Part shown: piece after piece, positions 1-9,811 of the stretch | How the letters are laid out: every line of letters starts with the position of its first letter | How positions within the stretch are numbered: the first letter of the stretch is position 1 | Source: Linanthus parryae | Lineage: Eukaryota > Streptophyta > Magnoliopsida > Ericales > Polemoniaceae | Assembly: GCA_023055425.1 (NCBI GenBank) | Contig: JALGPY010000008.1 | Span: forward strand, 19,999,359 to 20,063,358 | DNA: 64,000 nucleotides | Direction of reading: 5' to 3' | Notes under the pieces: model-generated | The model's database searches: none | What the model saw: only the letters and a program-made list of their open reading frames with translations | Told to the model about the DNA's origin: nothing | Program-made: the position numbers and the translations under genes

Positions 1-1257
1 ATTGACCTCAGCTTCGCGTCCCCTCTTGTAACTGATCCTCCCGATCTTGTAGGTGGTGGTGCTCGGAGGTCGCTCCGGAGCGTTCTTCTTTTTCTGTCTC
101 TCGACTATAGGCTCGATGTTCTTCGTGCATTCAATTAGCTTTGAAAACGTAGGTGTTTGCAAATTGATGAGCATACCTTTGTATTCGTCTCGCATGCACT
201 GCAGGCATATCTCTACGAGCCGGCTTTCGAGCATTGGATCTTTGCACTCCAAGGACTTCGCCCTGAATTTCTTGATGAAAGTGATCCCATCCTCCTCGCG
301 CTTCTGATACATCCGCGAGAGATGGATCATTGTCACCTTTTCTTCCATCTGGAAGAACTTGGTGTAGAACTTCTGGACCATGCCGTCCCAAGTCTTTACG
401 GATCCGGCTTCTAGTGTTCGGTACCACTTGTACGCTACGTTCCCTAAGGATTTTGGGAACTCTCGCATCAGCAGTTTGGGATCGGCTCCGTATGGCCCCA
501 TGACATCAATGAAACGCATGACATGCTCATGAGCGTTTCCGTTGACATCCTCGAACTTGTCCCATTTAGGAGCTTTGTACCCCGCGGGGTTAGGCATGAG
601 ATAGATCTCTCGTGGAATGGGTGGATCGTTGTCCAACTTCGGGATAATGGTATCCGCGAATGACTGATGAGCCAGAATAGTATCCATGCGCTTCTGCCGA
701 GACGTCATGCACTCTGGAACGCTTCCTTCGGTATCTGAAGGAGGGGTTGCCGCAGGCGGAGGCGACACATATGCCGTCGAAGGATTGGGAACGTATTGAC
801 TACTCGCATTGCCCCAGACCGCCGTTGAAGGAGGCAAAGGGTACTGCAGAGTTGGGTTAGACGCCAAAGCCGAGGGCTGAGGAGTGTGAGCAGCGAGAGG
901 CAACATCTGAGCTGTTGACCCCTAGATCGAAGGCAGCTGCGTAGTCGCTGGTGGAGTCTGCAGATTAGGGTTGGGAGGCGTGGTTGACACTCCCAGTCCC
1001 GAAGCAGTAGGGCCTCCTCCTCCTTGAGAGACGGCGGTGGCTGACGAAGGATTTGGTGCAAGGGTGCCCAGAACGGCCAAGATCCGTTCTAGCTGCGCGG
1101 ATTGGGCTTTGAGAGCTTTCGCCTGACTTTGAACAGTGGCGTCCAAAGACTCTAGCGTCGGTGTCTCGCCGGGAGTGGTAGGAGTACGGCGGGTTTCCTC
1201 TCCCGAAGCGGTTTCGGTGGAAGGCGATCTGTTGCTGATATCATCCTCCTGAGACAT
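1..1257 (-). pseudogene. Ty3/gypsy gag, partial, one in-frame stop
   Basis: The frame opens at the ATG at 1257 (MSQEDD) and stays open to the left window edge, apart from one TAG at 922-924. I checked every codon of that frame. An upstream GTG at 1281 is also in frame, but the ATG is the better start. The N-terminal ~110 codons are low-complexity (Ser/Thr/Pro/Gln). Below ~560 the translation carries a retrotransposon gag domain (SLGNVAYKWY near 421-450, then KVTMIHLSRMYQK near 301-339). This is the capsid region that packages element RNA. The protease, RT and integrase would lie beyond the edge. The LTR lies ~40 nt upstream. A lone amber codon between leader and capsid could be a disabling mutation or a readthrough site; one copy cannot decide. 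Confidence 0.8.
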
Positions 1258-1297
1258 GGTTGCTTTGGATGGTAAGTTCACGTCGGGTTCACCAAAA

Positions 1298-1928
1298 TGT
1301 GCACAAGAGATTCCGGCGGGGAGACCTCCGTGTACACCGTATGTAGAAGATCAGAGATCGCACAGGAAAAGTGGGGTTGTGTGTAGGGAGAGAGTAAGGC
1401 AGTAGTAATGTCTGAGAGAGAGACAGAGGTTTGGCAGAGCTTTCGCGTATGGAAAGTGTGTTCCCCCTTTGTATGGAAAGGTTAACGTCCTATATATAGC
1501 AGAGAACGTGACCGTTGCAGTGTGGTTAATGCGCCCATTGATGGCGGCTTAATTAGCTTAACCATAACGGCACGTTCGTCCGAGTATATAGGGACCGTTA
1601 CAGCACGTTGTGCGCGAATACCGGAACCGTTACGAGGTTGACCGAGTTTGACCGGATTGACCGGGTTTATGGAGCTCGTGCCATAAATCTCTCAAAGCAG
1701 TTACTAAAGGTCGCGCGCGGGCTTGGCTCGCACGCGACAGGGCTTACTCTAGCCTCCAGACCACTAAGTCCCTACAAGTCCCGTGCAGTGGTATGCGAGG
1801 GCTCTGTCTCGCAGCCCCCACATGGATCAGCTCGGCAGGTGATCCACTGTGTGTGGAGCACAATATGGTGTGCTAGATGGTTGCCACGTGGCCAAGATCT
1901 GTCAGCTCAGAAAGCACTATCTACAACA
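1298..1928 (-). mobile_element. 5' LTR of the gypsy element
   Basis: On the minus strand this segment begins TGTTGTAG at 1928 and ends TTGTGCACA at 1298, giving the TG...CA termini of an LTR, and lies directly upstream of the gag ATG. A TATATATA box at about 1490-1500 fits U3/R. The sequence after the LTR (TTTTGGTGAACCCGACG) may be the primer-binding site, but I do not recognise the tRNA. At 1929 the sequence changes at once to copia integrase, so 1928 is probably an insertion boundary. The second LTR is outside the window, so the ends were not checked against a partner copy. Confidence 0.5.
1490..1500 (-). promoter_or_regulatory. TATA box in gypsy LTR
   Basis: The forward sequence TATATATAG, read in the minus direction as CTATATATA, lies ~190 nt upstream of the LTR 3' end. 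This is a typical place for an LTR U3 promoter. Confidence 0.4.
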
Positions 1929-3421
1929 AGTCATCCTTGAGTAGTTTTCAATGATGCTTAAAAGATACATGCAATCACCTATCGCCTTAACGAGATGGAT
2001 CCTTGCAATCCGAATGGACATAGTCGAAAGTACCTTCCGTTCTATGAATTGCCTTTGCGACCTTGCTATACTGTAGCTTCCTGTGCACGTAGTGTTCACA
2101 AAACCTTATGCTCTTGGGCATGTGCCCAGTGAGATATCCCTTTTTTTTAGGTTCCTGCATTTTACGTTCACTCATATGCCATAGATTGGTTTGATCAGCT
2201 TCTTTAATCTCGGTAGAGACAACTCCTAACGATCCTGTGATTGGTGAACCCTGTAGCACGTACAAAGTTCCTTTCTTGACCCCCTTTATTAAAATATCCG
2301 GGCCCTTGTTGACGCATAGATCTCAACCTTAACCTTTGAAGCTAAATCCCTTGATGTTAAGTAGACTCCAAGAAATCAGATTCTTTGATAAGTTGTACTT
2401 GTCTAACCTCCTTCAATGTGCATGTCTTCCCATCATGCGTCTTGAATCTAAATGAACTCTTTCCTACCACCTTGGAAGCAGCTCCGTTTTCAGATGAATG
2501 GAACCTCCGTCTACACGATTATAGCTTGAAAGTAGTTCCCTATTAGAACATATGTGATAGGATTCCCCAGAGTCAAGAAACCACACATTTGGCTGATGCG
2601 TGACAACATCCACCAGTAGAACAAAATCGTCCTCGGAGGAATTCCCCTTTTCCACCACAGATGCAGATTCGTTCTGTCAATGTTGACCTCGTTTTGGGAA
2701 ATACTTCTTCCAATGTCTCTTTTCCTTTCACCAGGCACAAACATCCTTGGGTAATTTAGAACCAGAAAACTGCTTTTTCTTGTTGTTCTTACCCTTCTTG
2801 CTTCCCCCCTTCTTCATCAACCCGGAAATATGGTACTATGTACTCGTTCATGTGCCCTTGTGGCGCAATCCCCTAGCATGAAGAGCCCATCTCACCTCCT
2901 CTAGGGATATGATGTCCTTATTTACAATAAATGACTGTACAAAGTTCTCTTATGATGGAGGTAACAAAACCAACAATAAGAGTGCGGTATTCTCATCATT
3001 CACCTTATCGTTAATATTAGGCAAATCAAGAAGAATTGTGTTCAATTGATCAAGATGATCCTTGAGAGTCGTACCTTCGAGAATCGCAGAGTGAAAAACT
3101 GTTGCTTTAGCATCAACTGGCTGTGAGTGGCTTCGCCATAAAGTTGTCGTCGTTGTCTGATTTGCGACCTCCGTAATAACGTCATCTGACAAGCACAACA
3201 TGATTGTCGAGTGTGTCTTCTCCTCTATCAACATATACTTCGTCAGAGTAACATCAATATATCCCGTATTCGTGTCCAGATGCCTTGCAACTTCAATAAG
3301 GCGCACATCTTGATCTTCCACTGACTGAAGTGGTTCCCTCCTGTAAACTTATCGATCTTTAAACATCGATCCATAAATTATTCTTGTTAGAGCAGTCACA
3401 ACCTAAGCTCTGATACCAACT
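1929..3421 (-). pseudogene. Degenerate Ty1/copia gag-protease-integrase
   Basis: Minus-strand fragments appear in normal copia order. The UBN2-type gag is at 3321-2950 (TLKDHLDQLNTILLDLPN). The protease region is at 2658-2464 (NVWFLDSGESYHICSNRELL, with an intact DSG). The pre-integrase and integrase start is at 2265-1987 (LWHMSERKM, then FCEHYVHRK, then FDYVHSD). The ORFs lie in different frames and carry stops, so the protein is dead. The integrase stops abruptly at 1929 within NYSRMT, where the gypsy LTR begins. RT and RNase H are missing from the window. It belongs with the LTR at 3422-3808. Confidence 0.75.
3407..3418 (-). other. Primer-binding site (initiator tRNA-Met)
   Basis: On the minus strand this reads TGGTATCAGAGC, the usual plant copia site complementary to initiator tRNA-Met. 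It sits 3 nt inside the LTR end. Confidence 0.75.
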
Positions 3422-3808
3422 TGTTATAGCACTCACACCTCACGGACAAAGAACTGAAAACACAAATCAAGCAAGAACACGAGATTTACGTGGTTCGCTA
3501 GCACAAAGTGTGCTAACTATGTCCACATAATGTTTGCATACCTCTCTAGGAACCCTAAGGGTCATTTTATACTGCCCAAGATTTCCCAAAATCGACTTGG
3601 GAGAATAAGGAACAACCCACAATTTGATGCAGCCTAAACTAGGTCGCACGACCTGCTACAGTAGGTCGCATGACCTAGTTATGACCTCGTGGGACCAACT
3701 TTCCCCTCGAACTGCCGCAACCTTTTTCCTTTGTCTCCCTCTTGCTTCTCCTTAATCGTTTGTTGTTTCTCTTGGTGATTTCTTCACATTCAAGGCATCA
3801 ATCCAACA
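3422..3808 (-). mobile_element. 5' LTR of the degenerate copia element
   Basis: On the minus strand it runs from TGTTGGATTGATG (3808) to GTGCTATAACA (3422), 387 bp with TG...CA ends, followed by the PBS. It contains the ATTTACGTGGTTCG box often seen in plant copia LTRs, and short inverted motifs such as AGGTCGCACGACCT near 3640. No 3' LTR partner is present because the element is cut at 1929. Confidence 0.7.
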
Positions 3809-4340
3809 CCATCTTCCTTTTTGGTTGATGGTCGACCTGGATCGGAAGAAATGATCTTTTTTTTAGTCAGTCTACTTATATTTATTCTACCCCTAGTTTT
3901 TTTAAAAGATCCATGGTCGCTATGAATCGGAACCAATAAACTGCTATACATGCAACTGTTCTGTTGGGTTGGAAGAAGCATCCTACTCCCTTCAACTAAA
4001 TAATAATATAGCTTGGAACAAGGCGAAAGTGGTCTTAGGTTGTGTGACCAAGAATGTGCAAGGAGGTTGGATTGCTAGTTTCTTCTACTATTACCCCCTA
4101 TTTATGCTAAAGCTCATGCCCTGAAAGTGGGGCTTATGCTGACTTGCACCCTTAATATTTCGAATTGGATTGTCAATGTTGATGAAGTTATTAAGATATT
4201 TCATCAGCTCTCTGTTTCTCATCCCGCAGAGCTTATTCTCTTTGATTACAGGCAGTTGGCTTCTAAGATCCCCATTTCTAGACTTCGGTGTTAAGAAAGC
4301 AATTAGAATAAATTTGTGTTGGTTATGTAGTTTACAAGAA

Positions 4341-5865
4341 ATGACAGAATATAATGAGTTTAAATTATGTGTAGATGGGTGATCCAATCTACAATGCCAC
4401 AAGCTGGAAGAGTGCTAAGTGTGAGTTGCAAAAGCTTTGATGATGGTGACAATATAGAAGTGAGAGTAGCAGGTAAGTGGTACAGTCCATTGTCACATTG
4501 GCCCTAATAGATAGTAGCCTTGATGATGTTGTCATGTACCAAGAAACCTTGAGAATTAACAAGAGTGTGCAATTGTTGGCTAGAGTGAATCGATTGACAG
4601 ACAAAAGATTTGCAGACAGATGAGGAGAGTATAAGATATTTGAGATATGAAACACACCTGAGTAATGAGGGATAGTAGTGTTGTCAACTTGATTAATTGG
4701 AACTTGAGTTCCATTTCCAACCATTACAGACTCAGAACCAGAATAAGGTGTAAGAGCAGGTAGATGTGACATAGATCCAGAGACATAAGAGTTAGCAACT
4801 GTATTCAATAGCCAAGAAGGAGGTGCACATGTAACTGCATTGTGAACCTGTCTTTGAGGCTTAAGAGGAGCATAAGCACTCAGATTAGTTGTGTGCCAGC
4901 AATCTCTGGCCGTGTGTCTAGTCTTGCCACAAATTTGACAAGTAACAATTGCGCTAGAGCCATAGCCAAAACCATTTGTATGTGACTGAAAGCTAGGACC
5001 AGATGGTGTAGGTAGAAGTGGTGGTTTAGAAGCAGATGAACCAGAGAAGACAGGAGAGATATTGCCATACTTATTCTTGTAAGGTGGCTTAGATGAACCA
5101 GGGTACTTGTAAGCTTGATAAGCAGTGAACACCTCAAATGAAGGTGAAGAAACCATAGATGTAGGTGCAGACTGAATGTGAAGCTTAGACTGTGTTTGAA
5201 CATGTAATGCCTCGGAGATGAGCAAATTGCAGAGTTCAGAAACTGTAAGAGGAGCTCCCCGAACTCTGATAGCGCTTCTAAACACATCATATTCTTTAGG
5301 TAGACCTCAGAATATATGAAGAATTAGGTCTTCCTCACTCACAGGTTCATTGACATGAGCTAATTGATCTGAAATAGTCTTCACTGAGTCTAGATATTGA
5401 ACAATTGTTTGAGAACCTTGACGAATATCATGTAACTGTTGCTTCAACTGATGAATGTGAGATCGAGATAAGGATGTGAATCGTTGAGCAAGAGCAGACC
5501 AGATCTCAACAGAGTATTGTAGATGCATAATCAAAGGTAAAACAGATGCAGAAATTGTGGCAATTAACGCACTCTTGAGGTGCTGATCAATAGCATACCA
5601 CTCAGAAAATTCAGGATTAGGTATTGGTTAAGAGTGAATACCAGATTCTGAAGAAGTTTCCGAGGAAGATGAAGGAAGAAATCTGGCCGGAGGTGGAACT
5701 GAGCCATCAGCGTACTTGAGAAGATCATTAGCTCGCAGAATCGGCAACATTTTCTCCTTCCATAGAAGATAATTGGATGAATCAAGTCGAACCTGAACCA
5801 GAGAGTTGAGATTGGCGTTGAAGAAACGAAGGCCTGAAGGAAGCAAGAACTCCGAATTCGCCATG
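4341..5865 (-). pseudogene. Copia gag-protease of the rearranged element
   Basis: The reading frame starts at the ATG at 5865 (MANSEFLLPSG) and holds to 4389 with two in-frame stops, at 5628-5630 and 5307-5309. It contains the gag core (SNYLLWKEKMLPILRANDLL), UBN2 (LTSLSRSHIHQLKQQLHD-like) and a zinc knuckle CQICGKTRHTARDC (CX2CX4HX4C). The protease segment reads WLLNTVANSYVSGS where WLLDTGAS is expected, so the catalytic Asp is lost. A pre-integrase remnant (WHCRLDHPSTHNLNSL) ends at ~4341, where the LTR piece begins. Integrase and RT are absent, so the element cannot move by itself. Confidence 0.75.
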
Positions 5866-5911
5866 AGAATCACAACGAGGAATCGAACCGCACAAATAAC
5901 GTGTCGCAAAA

Positions 5912-5923
5912 GCTCTGATACCA
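5912..5923 (-). other. Primer-binding site (initiator tRNA-Met)
   Basis: The minus strand reads TGGTATCAGAGC directly next to the inverted LTR at 5924. This shows that the LTR served as the 5' LTR for the minus-strand body. Confidence 0.75.
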
Positions 5924-6180
5924 TGTAAACATTCAATCAATTCATTGAATGATTCAAGAACCCATTCTAGGGTTTGAGAAGATGAACATGGGGACGAACA
6001 GGAGAGAGAAGAGAAGAGAGAGAGAAAACATAAGAATAGGGAAAAACTAATTTCATTAATTCCCAACAAACTGATTTACACAAAATATACAACACAATTT
6101 TCACTAATTACAAACTGACCCCTAAACTCTTGTAAACTACATAACCAACACAAATTTATTCTAATTGCTTTATTAACAAG
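5924..6180 (-). repeat. LTR, inverted orientation
   Basis: This is a 257-bp LTR with minus-strand start TGTTAATAAAGC and end TGAATGTTTACA. It is highly similar to the + LTR at 6217-6462, with which it forms a head-to-head inverted repeat. Confidence 0.75.
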
Positions 6181-6216
6181 CTTCCACTGTATCACGGTTC
6201 AGCTTGAAGGGGCATG

Positions 6217-6462
6217 TTAAGAAAGCAATTAGAATAAGTTTTTGTGTTGGTTATGTAGTTTACAAGAGTTTAGGGGTCAGTTTGTAATTAGTGAAAATTG
6301 TGATGTATATATTGTGTAAATAAGTTTTTTGGAAATTAATGAAATTAGTTTTTCCCTCTTCTTCTGTTTTCTCTCTCTCCTGTTCTTCCCCAATTCTGTT
6401 TCATCTTCTCAAACCCAAGAATGGGTTCGTGAATCCTTCAGTGAATTGATTGAATGTTTACA
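6217..6462 (+). repeat. LTR, direct orientation, preceded by polypurine tract
   Basis: This 246-bp LTR runs from TGTTAAGAAAGC to TGAATGTTTACA. The preceding CTTGAAGGGGCA (6205-6216) looks like a copia polypurine tract, so it is the true 3' LTR of the integrated unit. Confidence 0.75.
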
Positions 6463-6661
6463 TTGGGCACAACCTCAGAGACTCCAACGGGGTGGCTCAC
6501 TATCTTGCCAAGGAAGGCTGGCATGTTGCTATTGGGAATTCAACCAGTGCAATTTCTGTTGCTTTTCGTTTCCAGTGTAATAATTTGAATGAGATCCATG
6601 CTTTGAAAGTTTGCCTTTCCTCACCTGACTTTGTGAGGGAAGTGTTTGTTTTTTTAGTGTA

Positions 6662-7763
6662 ATGGGGAGGTTCCCCGAGAACTCTTGTAGTGCCATAGTG
6701 CGGCTTTATAATTCTCCTTATTTAGCATAAAAGTGTATAGGATTTTGTATATATATTGCAGGAGGTGGGTGTTTTGGAGGGTTGATGGGGTTTTAGATAA
6801 TTCAATCTCCGCATGGTTTCCATGTATACGAGCTATGGAAGGTTAGTGAACAGAAAATAAAACCTTGGATTAATGAGAGTTTTATTCCATCTTATAACTA
6901 GCTCAGGGGTAATCATTTTAGTAAACTAGCATATTAGCTCTGGAAACCCATAAAATTGTATGGCAAGCAACTGCCACTAATATTGTAGGTGGCAGTGAGA
7001 TTTGTTAGCATATTGACATTTGGGATTCTATCCGGTTTGAATAATGCCGTCTAGTGTCAAGTTTCCGTAGTCTCCAATGCTTGATCAATAACGGACTGTG
7101 AAATTGTCGCAAGAAAATCAGCTTACGTACAGTTGTAGCATCCATTTGATACTGTCACTAAATAGTTGCCCGTTTCTTTGTGGTACAACATAAAATAATG
7201 AAAAATTACACGCCGCAGTGTAGTTTGTTATCATCGCAAGAAATCATAACAAACTTGTAGTCAATACTGCATAATAATTTACTGTAGCTTAGTCGTCACC
7301 AGATGCCTTACGTTTGAGTGAAAATGTGACACTGTAAACTTTTGGCGACAAGTTGTAAGAAAAGTTGTCGCTATGATCGATTATGCGGTAGTGCTTCAAC
7401 AACACAATAACTACAAGTGCACATATTTGGGACACAACACAAGAATATGTTATTCACATATAGAAAAAGAAATGCTTTCTCCAAAATAAAAAATAAATAT
7501 TATGAAAGAGATTGGAGAAGAGAAATATACATAGTTCAACAATAATACTAACTTGCTGATTAAGTAAAATATACAGAAAGATACCCTATACGTGCCATTG
7601 AGCTTCCAAATTCAGACCCTCAAAATCTTCAGTGACAGTCCTGAGATTGTGAAGAAGCTCCACTACAATATGCATCATTATTGCGACAAAGTGCTAAGAA
7701 AATGCGACGGTGGAGAGAATGAAGTGCACGATAGCTGCACATTATTTGTAGCTTCTATGGAGT
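6662..7763. other. Intergenic, 3' of SWEET copy 1
   Basis: No ORF or repeat is recognised. The right part presumably holds the 3' UTR of SWEET copy 1. Confidence 0.4.
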
Positions 7764-9516
7764 TCAGCCTGACGCTGGAAATTCCCAGTTATGATTTGCC
7801 ACCATGAAGTCTCCGTTATTCACATGAGGCGGACATGGTGGGGGACCCACCACTCGTGCGTCTGCAACCACCGCAGCCATTGGCTGAGGTGTTTCGGGAT
7901 CACGCAGTTTCCCCTGTCCGTATGTCGACTCCAACTTCATTTGTTGGGCTTCAACTGCTTTCCCAACCTTTTCGTCCTTAGAACCCTGGTTTTTTGGCTT
8001 TCTGTACTTCATGTATAGACCCATTTGAAACAGCCCGAAAACAAACCCGATAATGTTTGGAACCTATAAGTTAACATTGAGAAAAATATCAAATTAAGGT
8101 CTCAGTGGTTGAATGGAAACTAATTTAAACATTAAGGTTATTTTCACTTACAGCGATGTTGTAGTCGTTAATGAATAAACCATAGAAGAACCACATGACA
8201 GCGTTTATGGTAAGGGTAAAAGACAGTGAAAACGGCATGAACTCTACACTCTTTGTCTTAATCACTTGTTTCTGCGACAACATTAAATAAGGATTAACAA
8301 CGTGAATATGAATGATTAGTTGTTTCAATCCATATGAGATACTATGTTAATAGAGTACTTTGAAAGCTTACCAATATACACAGAGGTGCAACGAACACGC
8401 ACACCGAGAAAACAAGGCAGATCCAGCCGACGATACGGACACGCATTGGAACAGCGACAAAGAAATGGGTAACACCCAAGATTAGCCCGTACGAGCCAAT
8501 CATAAGCGACATGAATTTAATTGTTTGGACCTGAAAATTTAGAAAATGTTTAGACAAATTTAACACTATTTCTGGGATGATATACTCTCTTAGTCCCATT
8601 ATTATTGTTCTACTTTCTTAAAATTGCAATTTCAAAATTGTTGTCATACTTTGAAAAAGTACGAAAGAAAGAAAACATATGTAAGAAATGATAATTCAGC
8701 AAACTTATCAAGTCAAAAACATCTCCTTAAACTTTGTTGAATGTCCACTTTGACAATAATTTTTAGATGAAGGGAGTAGAATATTAATTTAAGTGAATGG
8801 GTATGTACGTACCTTGAGCTTCTTGGACGCGTAGAAGAAGTAGACGCCTATGTAAAATGATTCAATGAGACACCCGAATGAGTTGATGGTGATGAGGAGC
8901 GTGCCACCGTCGGTCTTGAGGAACGCATAGTACATCAACAACATGGCGCTGAACAACGCAACGATGTAGGGAATCGACTGAAATCCGTCGGTCGATTTCT
9001 TCTTGTAGATCTGATAGAAGGTTGGCCTGCGAAACCAGAGGACAAAATCGTAATTTTAATAACACGTTACAGAATGTCTAGGGTTTTGATATGTTGCACA
9101 ACAAACGTTTACCATGTTACTGGTTAAACCTACGGATACAGTTAAAAATAATTAAAATCCCGGACTTACAGTGGGGAGAGGAACACGAAGAACGAGATAA
9201 CATTGCCTGTAGTAGCGTGTGCCACGGTCGAACATATTGAAAGAACAAACACAAAACGTTAGATACGTATAGGATATTACCAGACCGTGATCATAAAATT
9301 AGGTGAAAACTAGAGAATTTTAAACCTAATATATTACAAAATGTTTCAAGAACTTACAATTCTGATTATGAGAATTATCTCGTAAATAGAAAAATCCATA
9401 GAAAAATAAGAGACACATTATAATGAGATGGACCGAGAACTATGTAAAAGAAGAAAATGGTATTTACCAAGAAGGCCAAAAGCGAAAGCCAAGGTATGAC
9501 TAGAGAAGCCAGACAT
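7764..9516 (-). CDS. SWEET: SWEET sugar transporter, copy 1 (six exons)
   Basis: This is a bidirectional sugar uniporter (MtN3/saliva family) of plasma membrane or tonoplast. Exons are 9516-9468, 9206-9170, 9026-8813, 8530-8372, 8271-8152 and 8063-7764. All introns are GT-AG, and the spliced CDS is 879 nt (292 aa). Two MtN3 repeats and seven membrane segments are expected. TM1 starts in [15 protein letters not shown]. Asn77 (TINSFG) and Asn196 (VPN) match the two pocket asparagines essential in the family. [12 protein letters not shown] and the long tail after KYRKPK suggest clade III, which mostly exports sucrose. The clade call is an inference. The ATG at 9516 was chosen because the upstream open frame has no ATG. 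The tail (~90 aa) is shorter than in copies 2 and 3, and exon 4 is one codon shorter. Confidence 0.93.
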
Positions 9517-9657
9517 GTTTCTGTGTGATGAAAAGGAAGTTTTGCTCTTGTTGTTTACACTCACAAGTTCACGAAGTGTTGTTCTGAAGTGGAGGCAACG
9601 GTTAGCTGCTTCTCTTCTCACTCATTTGGCACATAAACTAGAGGTTTGAGAGGTCCT

Positions 9658-9665
9658 TTATATAT
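9658..9665 (-). promoter_or_regulatory. TATA box of SWEET copy 1
   Basis: The minus strand reads TATATAAA ~145 nt upstream of the ATG. The surrounding block (GGTCCTT-TATATA-GG...GTGGG-ACATA on the plus strand) is shared with copy 2. Confidence 0.65.
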
Positions 9666-9811
9666 AGGGCTAAGTGGGGACATATATCATTGAAATGGTG
9701 TCCATTTTCATAGAGAAATTGTGTTTTTTTTGGGGAGGTGAACTTGGGCTAAGGCTTTAGTGGCTACTAAAGAAGTCCTTCAATTATTTGTTAGTGTTCA
9801 AGTTGGTTTCC

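Larger units (their letters stand above)
4289..6462. mobile_element. Rearranged copia element with internally inverted body
   Basis: The order is: a 50-bp piece of LTR in + orientation (4289-4338); a minus-strand body (pre-integrase, protease, gag, PBS); a full LTR in - orientation (5924-6180); a 36-bp spacer ending in a + polypurine tract (CTTGAAGGGGCA); and a full LTR in + orientation (6217-6462). The outer ends are TGTTAAG and TTTACA. Flanks are TTCGG (4284-4288) and TTGGG (6463-6467), a 5-bp target duplication with one mismatch. The unit therefore integrated as one piece although its body is inverted relative to its outer LTRs. Confidence 0.75.
3985..6661 (+). pseudogene. LINE RNase H (RVT_3) remnant, split by a copia insertion
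   Basis: The left part (~3985-4288) translates after one frameshift as LNNNIAWNKAKVVLGCVTKN, followed by a gapped YAKAHALKVGL. This matches the RNase H domain at the C-terminus of plant LINE ORF2, though the catalytic first Asp position is changed. The right part (6463-6661) gives the final helix (NGVAHYLAKEGWHVAIG) and a stop at 6659-6661. Removing the insert and one copy of its 5-bp target duplication brings the two halves into one frame. No LINE RT is attached, because the fragment is truncated on the left. It could instead be a stand-alone RNase H-like pseudogene. Confidence 0.6.

Noticed and set aside
1608..1940. 110-codon plus-strand frame
   Set aside because: Lies antisense in the gypsy LTR and shows no conserved protein features.
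9517..9621. N-terminal extension of SWEET copy 1 from an upstream in-frame start
   Set aside because: The upstream frame begins with GTG and has no ATG before 9516; the SWEET family starts at the equivalent of [11 protein letters not shown].
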